A stretch of 64,000 nt of DNA from DSVQ01 sp964484765 (GTDB lineage Bacteria; Planctomycetota; Planctomycetia; Planctomycetales; Planctomycetaceae). Where the stretch lies: assembly GCA_964484765.1 (NCBI GenBank), contig CAZAGI010000039.1:1-64000 (forward strand). The letters run 5' to 3'. This document shows, in pieces, positions 33,690 through 44,506 of the stretch; position 1 is the stretch's first letter, and each line of letters begins with the position of its first letter. Below the pieces are notes generated by a model, which did not search any database, was not told the DNA's origin, and worked only from the letters and a program-made list of their open reading frames with translations. The position numbers and the translations under genes are program-made.

Positions 33690-35831
33690 TTACACGCCGG
33701 CGAAATACTGGCGCAGGTCTTGTGAAATCTGCAACGCGCGCTTCTGAAAGACTTCAGCATTCCAGAGCCAACCCTGCGGTCGCACCTTAATCTGGAAATT
33801 GCATTTCGCCGCCGCTTGTCGACCGGTCTTCGCACCGGACGCGCGGTCATCGAACGTCAGTTCCAGCTCGACGGGCTGATGCTTCGGCAACGAACCCCAC
33901 ATGCCGAACAAACTCGGATGTCCCGCACGGAGCAACACGCGCGAAGTCGTCACGTCCAGCAGCTTAGCATGATTGTCGTGGATGAAACCGCTCAGTTTGT
34001 AAACGATCAAGTCGTTAGGAACGGTGGCCACAAACGTGGATGTGAATTCAAAGGCCGACGGCGTGTTTTCGGCCTGCTGTTCCGGTGTTGGCGGCTCGTT
34101 CGGCGTATCGGCGGTGGTGATTGAGCAGGTGCGATTTCGGCCGGTATGCTTGGCCTGATAGAGCGCCTGGTCAGCGCGGTGGAGAACTTTTTCGACGGTG
34201 TCGCCGGGCTCCGATTGAGACACGCCAAATGAGGCCGTCACACGCAGACGATGGTCGCCGCCAACCTGGCTGACTTCAATGGAATGCCTGATCCGTTCCG
34301 CGCGCCGCATGGCTTCTTCGAGCGTGGTGTCCGGGCAGAGGACGACGAATTCTTCGCCGCCGTAGCGTCCCACCAATTCACCGGAATACGTCTCCTGCTC
34401 AAGCAGCCGCGCCAGGTCAATCAGCACCTGGTCGCCCACGGCGTGGCCATGAGTATCGTTGATGCTCTTGAAGTGGTCGGCGTCTGAAAAAATCACGGAA
34501 AAGGGATGCTGGTGATCCCGGGAATAGTCGATCACCAGTCTCGAAAGCTGCAATTCGAGTTCCCCGCGATTGGCGAGCGAAGTCAGTGCGTCGCGCGACG
34601 CCGCCAGCTTCAATTCGGCGAGTTCACCGGTCCGCCGACGACCGCTGCGTGTCTGGTCTCGAAGAATTTGCAGTACCCCAAGCAAACGTCCTTCTTCGTC
34701 GATCAGTGGTACAACTTGAATTTCAACATCGAGCTGACGGCCGTCGGCTCGGGAGATCCCCATCTGGGCAACAACGGGCCGACCAGTCTGAACGGCCTGC
34801 TCGACGAGAGACGCCGATTCTTCTGTCAGCGCGGGATCTTGAGTCGCTGGCTGATTGTCGACGGACTGCAGCCGTTTCGACCACGGTTGCCCGTACATTT
34901 TCAGCAGCGAATAACCCAGCAGGTTTTCGACACCGCGGTTCCAGCAGCGGATTTTGAAATCGGCGTCGAGAATGAAGAACCCGTCGTACAAACTTTCCAG
35001 AATGTACAGGTTGTTGAAGATGTAGCAGAGCTCGTTCACATCGTGCAGTTCGTCAATTGATGCCGGACTGCGACGGCGGATGGTGTCATCCAATTCTTCG
35101 ACGTGCGACTCAAAGGGCAGTCCGTGCAGCGACACGTGCCGTTCCAACGCCGTGACAACATTGCCATCGAACTTGCGTCCCACTCCGTCCTGCAGGATGT
35201 CCATAATCTCTTCGTGATTGCGTGCACCCCGATAGGTGCGCGCCCCGCTCAACGATTCGTAGGCATCGGCGACGGCGAGAATGCGTGCTCCCAGGTGCGG
35301 CGCAAAATTCAACCGTTTTTGGCCATCCGTTCCGGCGTATGCGACTTGCGACTGGCAGACGATCTGCAAGACCTCCGGGTCGACGCGGCAGGCTTGAAGG
35401 AGATCGAGCACGATGCCGTAGTGCAAGGCCATCAGCTCGAGCTCGTCTTCGCTGAGCTTGGCGGGTTTGAAGAGGATTGTGTCGGGGACACCGAGCTTGC
35501 CCACATCATGCAGCAATGCGGCAACTTCCAAGACCTTCAATTGTCGGCCGTCCCAGCCCAGATGCTCGGCCAATGCCACGGCCAGCAAAGCCACACGGCG
35601 ACCGTGGCGCACTGTGCCCGGGTCGCGAAACTGCAGTGCGGACAGCAAGCGGCGCAACACGTGCCGCGGGATAATCCCTTCGACCGTGGCGGAGGAATCG
35701 CGCGAAGCGTTGCCATCTTCGCTCAAGCCGAGCCGCAGCAGATTCACTAAGCCCCGGTACGCACCGGCAAACGGCTGGCGTTCCTGGGATTGCGGAAATT
35801 TCGATACAACGGGGGGGGAAAGTACGGCCAT
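33690..35831 (-). CDS. Signalling protein: degenerate HD domain - PAS - GGDEF - unknown C-terminal domain
   Basis: 713 residues. An HD-type domain (~55-235) keeps RHGRRVALL and LLHDVGKLG (His-Asp 108-109) but lacks the HHE...GYP signature of active c-di-GMP phosphodiesterases. A PAS domain (~278-395) and a GGDEF domain (~410-570) follow; the active motif RYGGEEF (489-495) is intact. The product-inhibition site RxxD is absent (YSGE at that place). The last ~110 residues (TFVATVPNDLIVYKLSGF ... RQYFAGV) are conserved-looking but unrecognised; a PilZ-like fold is possible. No transmembrane segment is seen, so it is a cytoplasmic sensor, probably a diguanylate cyclase. Confidence 0.88.
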   Translation of the reverse strand: MAVLSPPVVSKFPQSQERQPFAGAYRGLVNLLRLGLSEDGNASRDSSATVEGIIPRHVLRRLLSALQFRDPGTVRHGRRVALLAVALAEHLGWDGRQLKVLEVAALLHDVGKLGVPDTILFKPAKLSEDELELMALHYGIVLDLLQACRVDPEVLQIVCQSQVAYAGTDGQKRLNFAPHLGARILAVADAYESLSGARTYRGARNHEEIMDILQDGVGRKFDGNVVTALERHVSLHGLPFESHVEELDDTIRRRSPASIDELHDVNELCYIFNNLYILESLYDGFFILDADFKIRCWNRGVENLLGYSLLKMYGQPWSKRLQSVDNQPATQDPALTEESASLVEQAVQTGRPVVAQMGISRADGRQLDVEIQVVPLIDEEGRLLGVLQILRDQTRSGRRRTGELAELKLAASRDALTSLANRGELELQLSRLVIDYSRDHQHPFSVIFSDADHFKSINDTHGHAVGDQVLIDLARLLEQETYSGELVGRYGGEEFVVLCPDTTLEEAMRRAERIRHSIEVSQVGGDHRLRVTASFGVSQSEPGDTVEKVLHRADQALYQAKHTGRNRTCSITTADTPNEPPTPEQQAENTPSAFEFTSTFVATVPNDLIVYKLSGFIHDNHAKLLDVTTSRVLLRAGHPSLFGMWGSLPKHQPVELELTFDDRASGAKTGRQAAAKCNFQIKVRPQGWLWNAEVFQKRALQISQDLRQYFAGV

Positions 35832-36061
35832 GAGTCATCTCCGTCGAGAACGATGGCGTGCCTGTCGCGCACTGCAACCTCTGGTTCTCTTTCTGAACCC
35901 TAGGTCGGTGTGGGAGACATGCAACGCGACCGTGTCGTCGATCGGTGAATTGCCGTATCGATCAATCCGACTGTAACGAGATGCGCGGGTCCGCCGCGAA
36001 TACCGGCGGAAGCGATTTTGCCGCTGGAACCGTGCTCTCGGACCGCTGAAACTGCGAGAGC

Positions 36062-36889
36062 TTAACCGGCAGAAAGTTCTCGCGCGCGCTCGGTCGCTGC
36101 CGTGACGGCGTTCATCAGGATGCCGCGCAGACCGCCGACTTCGAGCGCGTGTAACCCGGCGATGGTGGTTCCTGCCGGGCTCGCGACCGCATCCTTCAAT
36201 TGTCCGGGATGCTGGCCGGTCTCGAGCACCATTTGTGCCGCGCCGGCAACCGTTTGCGCTGCCAGTCGTGTGGCGAGATCGCGCGGAAGACCCATGCGGA
36301 CGCCGCCGTCGCTGAGGGCTTCGATAATCAGGTACACGTAAGCCGGTCCGCTGCCGGAGAGGCCCGTGACCGCATCCAGCAATCGTTCCGGGACTTCCGC
36401 CGCGATACCGCCGGTCGACAGCAACGCCTGCACCAGTTTGCTGTCGTCTTGCGTGGCCGTGTGTCCCAGGGCAAATGCACTGGCACCAGCACCGATGAGG
36501 CACGGCGTGTTTGGCATGACGCGAATCACTCGCGCCTGCGATCCCACCAGTTCCCCCAGTGTCTTGAGGGTCACGCCAGCAATGATCGACACCGCGAGAT
36601 GGCGTCGCTGCCAATGACCGGCAGCGGAACCGAGTGCCTGCGATAGATGCTGCGGCTTGATCGCCAGAAACACGACATCGCTTTCGGCCATGAGCGCCGC
36701 GGCATCACCGACAATCCTTCCGCCGGTTGCCGTGCGAAATCGTTCCACCGCGGCTGCCGAAATATCGAACGCGTTGATGCGTTCACCGGGCACGCAACCA
36801 GAGTTGCGCCACGCCGCCGCGAGCGCTGTCGCCATCTGCCCCGCGCCGAGAAAACCAATTCTCGCAGTTTCCAAATCCAGTGTTGTCAT
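36062..36889 (-). CDS. proC: Pyrroline-5-carboxylate reductase
   Basis: 275 residues: N-terminal Rossmann fold IGFLGAGQMATALA, the second segment VVFLAIKPQ, RVMPNTPCLIGAGASAFALG (the conserved 'MPNTP' turn) and the dimerisation domain with AVTGLSGSGPAYVYLIIEAL and the signature SPAGTTIAGLHALE. It performs the last step of proline synthesis, NADPH reduction of pyrroline-5-carboxylate. Start ATG 36889 is preceded by non-coding sequence. It lies alone between the GGDEF gene and the lipase gene, with about 145-230 bp spacers. Confidence 0.95.
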   Translation of the reverse strand: MTTLDLETARIGFLGAGQMATALAAAWRNSGCVPGERINAFDISAAAVERFRTATGGRIVGDAAALMAESDVVFLAIKPQHLSQALGSAAGHWQRRHLAVSIIAGVTLKTLGELVGSQARVIRVMPNTPCLIGAGASAFALGHTATQDDSKLVQALLSTGGIAAEVPERLLDAVTGLSGSGPAYVYLIIEALSDGGVRMGLPRDLATRLAAQTVAGAAQMVLETGQHPGQLKDAVASPAGTTIAGLHALEVGGLRGILMNAVTAATERARELSAG

Positions 36890-37034
36890 TGTGCGTTGCC
36901 AAGATCACCAAAAAACAATCGGCTGCCGGTTTTCAGAACCTGTAACTCTACCGCGAGAGCGAGTCCTTTGACGAGCATCGCGGTCCCGTCATCGTAACTG
37001 GGACGGACCGGAATTCGGCAGGGGTATTTGCTCG

Positions 37035-37892
37035 CTACTTCAACTTTTCGAGCAACGCGTGGTAGCTCGGCATCAAATGCGCACCCACGCGGTCAGAGAC
37101 CGCCTTCCACACATCGTCGATGATGCTGCCCTTCAGCAATCCATTCACCGTTTGACTGGCGATCGATTGGAAATAGGCAGCGGCGGCTTGCGGTTCCGTG
37201 GCATCGCCCAGCACGCATTCGCGCTGGCAATGAACGTATTCGTTGGCGATCAGTGAAATCGTGGGCAACAGTGGCACAGGATCGGGCACATTCACATAAC
37301 GGAACACGCGACCGGCAAATTCTTTGTCATACGCGGTGGTGGCCAGCTTGTTGCCGATCATCGGACCGCCGTAGGTGTAGACCTGATGTACCGAGAGAAA
37401 ATGCCGCTGCATCACCCAACTGCAGATGAGGGCTACCGCGCCGCCGAGGCTGTGCCCTGTGACCCACACCGGCCGATCGCGCTTCGCGGTTTCTTCTTTT
37501 AACGCGGCCATCAGTGGTGTCGAGATCTCTTCGAACGCGCCAACGAAGCCTTGATGAAATTTGGCGCCCACACCTGCGGCAATCAGATCGGTCCCCAACC
37601 GGCCCTGGGGAATGATCAGCAGGTTGACCGCATCGGTCAGCAACCAGTCTTTCAAGCCTTCCAGCGTCATGGGAGACTCGGTGCCACGAAAGGCGACCAC
37701 GATGTGGTCATCGTTCTGCGCGATGTAAGCCTGCGTGTTGTCGACGGAAACCAGCCGTGCTTGCAAGCCGAGATCGGCCGCAAATGCCGCAGTCCCCTGG
37801 TCGGCAGGCAGATAGGCCAGTTCAGAGGCTTTGGCAAGAAACCGCGCGTTCGGCGGCGCTCCGGCCGCATCTTCCATCAACGGAGGTAACAT
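37035..37892 (-). CDS. Class 3 lipase-family (alpha/beta) hydrolase
   Basis: About 285 residues. The nucleophile elbow is VTGHSLGGAVALICSWV and the preceding FRGTESPMTLEGLKDWL is the oxyanion-region signature of fungal-type class 3 lipases. The acid Asp probably lies in VNVPDPVPLLP, with the His in a later loop (NEYVHCQRE). No secretion signal is evident, so it may be cytoplasmic or exported by another route. ATG 37892 or 37907 could be the start. The upstream region contains a long inverted repeat at 37915-37987. Confidence 0.85.
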   Translation of the reverse strand: MLPPLMEDAAGAPPNARFLAKASELAYLPADQGTAAFAADLGLQARLVSVDNTQAYIAQNDDHIVVAFRGTESPMTLEGLKDWLLTDAVNLLIIPQGRLGTDLIAAGVGAKFHQGFVGAFEEISTPLMAALKEETAKRDRPVWVTGHSLGGAVALICSWVMQRHFLSVHQVYTYGGPMIGNKLATTAYDKEFAGRVFRYVNVPDPVPLLPTISLIANEYVHCQRECVLGDATEPQAAAAYFQSIASQTVNGLLKGSIIDDVWKAVSDRVGAHLMPSYHALLEKLK

Positions 37893-37914
37893 GGTGGCGT
37901 TCCTCATTCTTTAC

Positions 37915-37987
37915 GAGCCGCGACCGTCAGGGAGCGAATTCTGCCGTATTCAGCGACAAAGAACACGCTCCCTGACGGTCGCGGCTC
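37915..37987. repeat. Perfect 22-bp inverted repeat (REP-like intergenic element)
   Basis: Arms 37915-37936 and 37966-37987 are exact reverse complements (core CGACCGTCAGGGAGCG / CGCTCCCTGACGGTCG), separated by 29 nt. The element fills the gap between the LRR gene stop and the lipase start. It has no T-run, so a classic terminator is unlikely. The GC-rich arms and intergenic location fit a dispersed palindromic element. Confidence 0.8.
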
Positions 37988-37995
37988 TGATGTTC

Positions 37996-38679
37996 TCACT
38001 TCAGATACTCGCGGCCCGGTTGCGCATTTTTCCAGTCGCGGAGCGACTTTGCCGGGACTTCGGTGCCGCGGAGGTCGAGTTGCGTCAGCGTCTCTTTCCC
38101 CGTGAGGTGTTGCTGAAAACCGGCATCCGTGATCTTCGTGCGCGCCAGCCGCAGGATTTGCAGTTTCGGCAAAGCGGCGAGAATCGGCAGTCCGGCGTCT
38201 GTCACGCCGGTGTCGTTGAGATCGAGTTCGCGCAGATTCGGAAAATCACGCAGGACTTCGAGTGTCTGGTCCGTCACGTCCGCGTTCGCCATCTGCAGAA
38301 CGACCGCATCATGACGGGTCTTCAGAGCTTGGTAGTCTTTCTGATCCCAGCCAGTGACCGTAACATGCCACTCGCCATTGACCTGCGATTCGTATTTTCC
38401 TAAGCCAACGATTTGGCCTTGGACCACGTTGATGCCGAAGGGCACGGCACCAACGATGAGTCCAGCGCCGAGCAGGATCGCCGCCCGGCGGGTCTTCGAC
38501 CAGAACGCGATCGCGAAGATCAGCATCATCGGTGGGATAAACACCGAGACCAATCCCCACCACATCCGCGTGCGGAAGGCCAGGACCAGCAGCCACGCCC
38601 ATCCGACGATGGCCATGACCAAACCGGTGATCAGTACGGAAACACCGATCGTTTCGGACACGTTCTTGTCCTTTGGCAT
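37996..38679 (-). CDS. Membrane protein with leucine-rich repeats
   Basis: 227 residues from ATG 38679. The N-terminal third has three hydrophobic helices (VSVLITGLVMAIVGWAWLLVLAF, WWGLVSVFIPPMMLIFAIAF, AAILLGAGLIVGAVPFGI). The rest contains leucine-rich units of the type LRELDLNDTGVTDAGLPIL, LQILRLARTKITDAGF and LTQLDLRGTEVP. Such 'TGVTDAGL' repeats are common in Planctomycetota and usually mediate protein contacts. Function unknown. The frame extends further upstream to 38727, but the shorter start has the family-like charged N-terminus. Confidence 0.8.
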   Translation of the reverse strand: MPKDKNVSETIGVSVLITGLVMAIVGWAWLLVLAFRTRMWWGLVSVFIPPMMLIFAIAFWSKTRRAAILLGAGLIVGAVPFGINVVQGQIVGLGKYESQVNGEWHVTVTGWDQKDYQALKTRHDAVVLQMANADVTDQTLEVLRDFPNLRELDLNDTGVTDAGLPILAALPKLQILRLARTKITDAGFQQHLTGKETLTQLDLRGTEVPAKSLRDWKNAQPGREYLK

Positions 38680-38731
38680 TCGTTCAATAAGACGCCATCG
38701 CGACCGTGGGGAACACGCACAGCGCAAGCGG

Positions 38732-40543
<1,812 letters not shown>

Positions 40544-40912
40544 GCGTCGTCATCTCTCAGAAAACGAAAACGGACTGCGAGCGCAATGCGTACAACCCCT
40601 TTATCGTAGTTGATCCCCCCCGATTTGCAATCGGCACCGCGCCGTTGTGCATCGGCCAACATAGATGTAACCGTCTTGTGAACGGCACGGCGCTTGCTCC
40701 GGGCGTCCTTCTGTAGCCCTGTCGCTCCGCGACAGGTCCGCCGAGCGGGCAGAGCGTTCCCCATCAATGGCTGATTGTCATCGATCTACGCGCTGTGATC
40801 CAACGGCTTTCCTGTCGCGGAGCGACAGGGCTACTTTCGTGCAACGCTTGAAACTCACGGCGAATGAATCCATCGTGAGCGGAAACGCCGATTCCTTCCG
40901 CGAGAACCTGAC
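40544..40912. other. 369-bp divergent intergenic region with an inverted repeat
   Basis: It separates thiC (minus) and the NIF3 gene (plus). The inverted repeat at 40714-40834 lies in the middle. The rest shows no gene and no recognisable riboswitch. Confidence 0.5.
40714..40834. repeat. Perfect 24-bp inverted repeat with self-complementary arms (REP-like)
   Basis: Arms 40714-40737 and 40811-40834 are exact reverse complements, 73 nt apart. Each arm is itself a hairpin: CCTGTCGC-TCC-GCGACAGG, an 8-bp stem and 3-nt loop, preceded by GTAGC. Paired palindromic units in opposite orientation are the classic REP/BIME layout. No coding sequence is interrupted. Confidence 0.8.
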
Positions 40913-41710
40913 GTGAAACTCTCCGCCGTGCTCGAGTATCTGGAAACCATCGCCCCGCTGGCGACCGCGGAGGATTGGGACAATGTTGGTTTGTTGTGGG
41001 GAGATCGCGAGAGCGACGTCAACAAAATCGTGACCTGCCTCACTTTGACCCCGGATGTGGCGGAGGAAGCAATTGACGCCGGCGCACAGCTGGTGGTGAC
41101 GCATCACCCGATTCTCTTCAAAGCCGTGCAGCGATTGACCGCCGACACGACCGAAGGCGCGATGTTATGGCGACTCGCGCGAGCGGGTATTGTCATATAC
41201 AGCCCGCATACCGCCTGGGATAACGCTCCCGACGGCATCAACCAGTTGCTGGCACGCTCGCTGGGACTCGCCGACATTCAGCCGCTGCGACCATTCACGC
41301 TCGGGGAAGACGCCTCATCATCAACCGGGGCCGGTCGATGGGGACACTTGCCCGCGCCACTGACCTTAGACGCTCTTGCACAGCGTACTGCGCAGACCTT
41401 GGACACCACTGGTGTGGAATTTGTGGGCGCACCAGAAACAACGATTGCGGTCCTCGGGATCGCGTGCGGATCGGCAGCGGAATTCTGGAAGGACGCCCGG
41501 CGGTGTGGCTGCGATGCGCTGCTCACCGGCGAGACCCGATTTCACGGAGCACTGGAAGTCCGAGTGGCGGGATTTCCGCTCCTGCTCGCCGGTCACTATG
41601 CGACAGAACGCCTCGGTATGGAACACCTCGCGCGGCTGTTGTCCGCGGCGTTTCCTGCGTTGGCAGTCTGGTGCAGCCATGTCGAGCGTGATCCGCTGCA
41701 GAGGGCGTGA
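40913..41710 (+). CDS. NIF3/DUF34-family metal-binding protein
   Basis: 265 residues. The N-terminal half has WDNVGLLWGD and VVTHHPILFKAV, containing the paired His of the dinuclear metal site. The C-terminal half has ACGSAAEFW, the ALLTGETRFH segment and LAGHYATE (His/Glu ligands). It belongs to the YbgI/NIF3 group, annotated as GTP cyclohydrolase I type 2 homologs, though the true activity is uncertain. GTG 40913 is the start; no strong ribosome site. It is divergent from thiC and convergent with the molybdoenzyme gene (27-nt gap). Confidence 0.88.
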   Translation: MKLSAVLEYLETIAPLATAEDWDNVGLLWGDRESDVNKIVTCLTLTPDVAEEAIDAGAQLVVTHHPILFKAVQRLTADTTEGAMLWRLARAGIVIYSPHTAWDNAPDGINQLLARSLGLADIQPLRPFTLGEDASSSTGAGRWGHLPAPLTLDALAQRTAQTLDTTGVEFVGAPETTIAVLGIACGSAAEFWKDARRCGCDALLTGETRFHGALEVRVAGFPLLLAGHYATERLGMEHLARLLSAAFPALAVWCSHVERDPLQRA

Positions 41711-41737
41711 TCGACAACGGGGCACGCGACCATCCGG

Positions 41738-42949
41738 TCAGGCCTTCGGCACTGTCCATTGGTGCCAGGCATTGAACTGGTAGCCTTTCACATTCCAGGG
41801 AACAGTCATCGGTTGGGTGTCGCCACGATTATCCACCGCGCGGACGGCGATGGTTTGCGGATTGGCGTTGCGCGGCACATCGGCCGTCCACAGCACCCAG
41901 CAGAACTCGCGGATCGGCGAGACAATCTTGGCGGGCATCCACGTCTTGCCGGCATCGGTTGTCAATTCCACGCGATCGATCAACCGGCCGAGTTGTCCCT
42001 GCGGCAGGGCAAACCCGCGCAGTTTCCAGCGGTCGCCTTCCGCCTGCGGAACGGCAATGACCGAGTTCAAAGCCATTTCGTAAATCGGCGGCGCGGCGGC
42101 AATCTCCGGATCGGTTCCCTCACGCAGCAGTTTGTATTCGCGCGCCAGGAATCGGTTGGTCGAAGGTTGATCGCTGACGATCATGCGGCTGATCCACTTG
42201 ACGCTCCGCGCACCGATGAAACCGGGAACAATCGCGCGCAGCGGGGCACCATGCTCGGCGGTGAGCGGCAGGCCGTTCATCCGCGAGCAAATGATTGCTC
42301 CAGGCGCAGTGGTCGAATCGGCCATGGCCTGGGCCAACGGGATCGAGCCGCCAAACGGCTCGCTGGTCCCTTTATTGTCGATGGGGTCAAGGCCTTCAAA
42401 CCAGACGTGCTTGGCTTCGGGCTTGACTCCGGCGGCTTTCAGGATGTCGGACAGTCGCACTCCAGACCATTCTGCATGGCCGATGGCACCGGAGTTCCAA
42501 CTGACGCCGGGGATTTTTTGTTGATGCGCTTCGGCGAATTCCGCTCGTCGGTTGCCGGCGCAGGTTAGCGTGGCGAGAGTTGCGACGGTGGGAAACAGCG
42601 ACGTTGTCGGTTCAAACTCTTCGGCGCGATACTCCCGCGGGCGGTCGACAAGGCCTTCCACTTTGAACCGATACGTTTCGCGATTGATTTGCGGCACAGC
42701 GCCGTGGCTGCGAACGAAAAACGATTCCCACGGTGTGATCCAGTCCCGCACAAGCGCATCCAATGCCGGTTCGGCGTTGTAGGGGATTTCTGCTCGCGTC
42801 ATCAGTTTTTTCGTCGACCCGGCTTGCGCAAATAGGGATTCGGCGTTCCATGGCAGCGCCATCCCCCCAGCGGCCATGGCAGCAGCTTTCATCCATGATC
42901 GGCGCGTCAACGGTTGTGCCAGGGCTGGCCATGCGGCGGGTGTCGACAT
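41738..42949 (-). CDS. Tat-exported sulfite-oxidase-family molybdoenzyme
   Basis: 403 residues. The twin-arginine leader TRRSWMKAAAMAAGGMALP implies folded export with cofactor. The catalytic domain begins after residue 60: TPWESFFVRSHGAVP, then the molybdenum-ligating Cys130 in TLTCAGNRRAEF, WSGVRLSDIL, and GAPLRAIVPGFIGARSVKWI. The Mo-cofactor dimerisation domain forms the C-terminal ~120 residues (WKLRGFALPQGQLGRLIDRVELTTDAGKTW). No haem-binding motif is seen, so a separate cytochrome would accept the electrons; none is adjacent. Substrate probably sulfite or a related oxyanion; SoxC-like or plant-like activities are possible. Confidence 0.9.
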   Translation of the reverse strand: MSTPAAWPALAQPLTRRSWMKAAAMAAGGMALPWNAESLFAQAGSTKKLMTRAEIPYNAEPALDALVRDWITPWESFFVRSHGAVPQINRETYRFKVEGLVDRPREYRAEEFEPTTSLFPTVATLATLTCAGNRRAEFAEAHQQKIPGVSWNSGAIGHAEWSGVRLSDILKAAGVKPEAKHVWFEGLDPIDNKGTSEPFGGSIPLAQAMADSTTAPGAIICSRMNGLPLTAEHGAPLRAIVPGFIGARSVKWISRMIVSDQPSTNRFLAREYKLLREGTDPEIAAAPPIYEMALNSVIAVPQAEGDRWKLRGFALPQGQLGRLIDRVELTTDAGKTWMPAKIVSPIREFCWVLWTADVPRNANPQTIAVRAVDNRGDTQPMTVPWNVKGYQFNAWHQWTVPKA

Positions 42950-43045
42950 CGGGTGTGCTCCTCGGTGGGTCGATTGGGGGGATGATCGAATTGTGCTGCA
43001 GCGTCGTTGTCATTTCATCCACGAATGGTGCGGTCGAAGGGACCG

Positions 43046-44353
43046 CTATTTCAGCGAATAAAACACCATTCCTGTCAGCAGTTTGGGATAGAAGTACGTG
43101 CTTTTCGGCGGCATCGTTTCTCGGCCGCTGGCGATTTCGTCCACATGATCGATCAAGGCTGGGGGAATCAGGCAACCGAGCTGACAGACATTCGCTTTCA
43201 ACGCCGTGGTGACTTCATCCACACGATGCACGTAGGTGCAAGCCGGTGCGGCTTCCGGATAGCGTTCCGGCAGCAGTTTTTCGAGCACAATCTTGTGCAG
43301 CCGGCTGACGGCCAACTCCTGCCAGGCGGGCGAATGTTCTGGAGCTAACGTCGCCATCAGAGACTCGTCCAGCAAGCGGGCATAAAGCCATCCGCCGTCG
43401 GCCGCGCAACCAAAACCGAACGCCGCCTGCGATCCGTCGGCGTCGATCATCTCCCATGTATCTCGTGCCGCCTGATCGCCCACACCCATGAATTCCACGG
43501 CGAACGTGCCGTCCAGCGCGGCCCTCAATTCCTGCGTGGTGCAGTCGGGGATCCCCGTCACCAGGCGGTGCGTGGGGAGAATCTGCAACCCGGGGTCCTG
43601 CATCCCCACACAGTGCATCATGACGAAATTCGGCGGGGCGTTGTCGTCCGGCAATTCTCCGCGGGCACGCAACTCGCGCTGGTAATTCAGGGATGTTTCG
43701 TAGCGGTGATGCCCGTCGGCGATGAACATCGGCTTGGTGTGCATCGCCGCGCGAACGGCATTGATGATATTGAGATCTTTCACCGCCCAGAGTCGATTTC
43801 GCACACCCAGCGGGTCGCGCGCCTCCAGGGCCGTCAGTGTGATGCACGCATCATCGAGTTGCCGCTGCACATCACCCGCGGCATCCGGATACAGCCCGAA
43901 CACGGGAGACAGATTTGCCTGACACGCCTGGAACAACGCGAGCCGATCCGCCTTGGGACCCGAGAGCGTTTGTTCGTGCGGAAAGACATTCCCTGTGCCG
44001 AACGGTTCGAGCCGCAGTCGGCACAGAAATCCACGGCGGACGTATTCGATTCCTTCCCAGATAAAGTGCTGATGATAGACGTAAAGCACGTCTTCCGGTT
44101 CTTGGCGTAGCACGCCGTCGAGTCGCCAGTGTTTCCAGAAATCGGCGGCGCGGCGGTAGCGGTCAACGGGACCCGAATCGCCCGCCTCCGCCCGATTAAG
44201 TTCCAGGCGGATCGCGTTGCACGGGTGCTGTTTGTAGAGCGCCGACTGCATTGCCGGGTCGATCACGTCATACGGCGGACAAATCACGTCCGACAGATCG
44301 CCGACCTGCGCTAGATCATATCGCCAACCCCGAAACGGGTTACAATCCACCAT
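43046..44353 (-). CDS. DUF1015-family protein
   Basis: 435 residues starting MVDCNPFRGWRYD, the usual N-terminus of this family. It contains VICPPYDVIDPAMQ, PEDVLYVYHQHF, GNVFPHEQTLSGPKADRLAL, MFIADGHHRYETSLNYQ (a conserved His-His) and NFVMMHCVGMQDPGLQILPTHRLV. Family function is not established; it is often found near serine/phosphoglycerate enzymes. ATG 44353 (AGGTG ~6 nt upstream) is chosen over an in-frame extension of 50 Arg/Pro-rich residues to 44503. It is the most upstream of the minus genes in this block and separated from the sialidase gene by about 150 bp. Confidence 0.88.
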   Translation of the reverse strand: MVDCNPFRGWRYDLAQVGDLSDVICPPYDVIDPAMQSALYKQHPCNAIRLELNRAEAGDSGPVDRYRRAADFWKHWRLDGVLRQEPEDVLYVYHQHFIWEGIEYVRRGFLCRLRLEPFGTGNVFPHEQTLSGPKADRLALFQACQANLSPVFGLYPDAAGDVQRQLDDACITLTALEARDPLGVRNRLWAVKDLNIINAVRAAMHTKPMFIADGHHRYETSLNYQRELRARGELPDDNAPPNFVMMHCVGMQDPGLQILPTHRLVTGIPDCTTQELRAALDGTFAVEFMGVGDQAARDTWEMIDADGSQAAFGFGCAADGGWLYARLLDESLMATLAPEHSPAWQELAVSRLHKIVLEKLLPERYPEAAPACTYVHRVDEVTTALKANVCQLGCLIPPALIDHVDEIASGRETMPPKSTYFYPKLLTGMVFYSLK

Positions 44354-44506
44354 CTCACACCTGCTGCGTCGCGAGTCGCTTTGATGGCCGTACCACGGCG
44401 GCCTTCTACAACGATCACTATACCGCAGCGCGATGATGATCGCACGAGATGGCGGAACAAGCGGGTTTATCGTCCGAAACGGTTCGCCTCGTGGACTCGG
44501 CAAACC

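Noticed and set aside
37915..37987. Reading the inverted repeat as a rho-independent terminator of the LRR gene
   Set aside because: Although it directly follows the stop, there is no T-run on either strand and the loop is 29 nt.
40544..40600. Possible TPP riboswitch upstream of thiC
   Set aside because: CTGAGA occurs on the minus strand just before the start, but the ACCTGA...GCCAGCG partner helices are absent and the distance to the start is too short.
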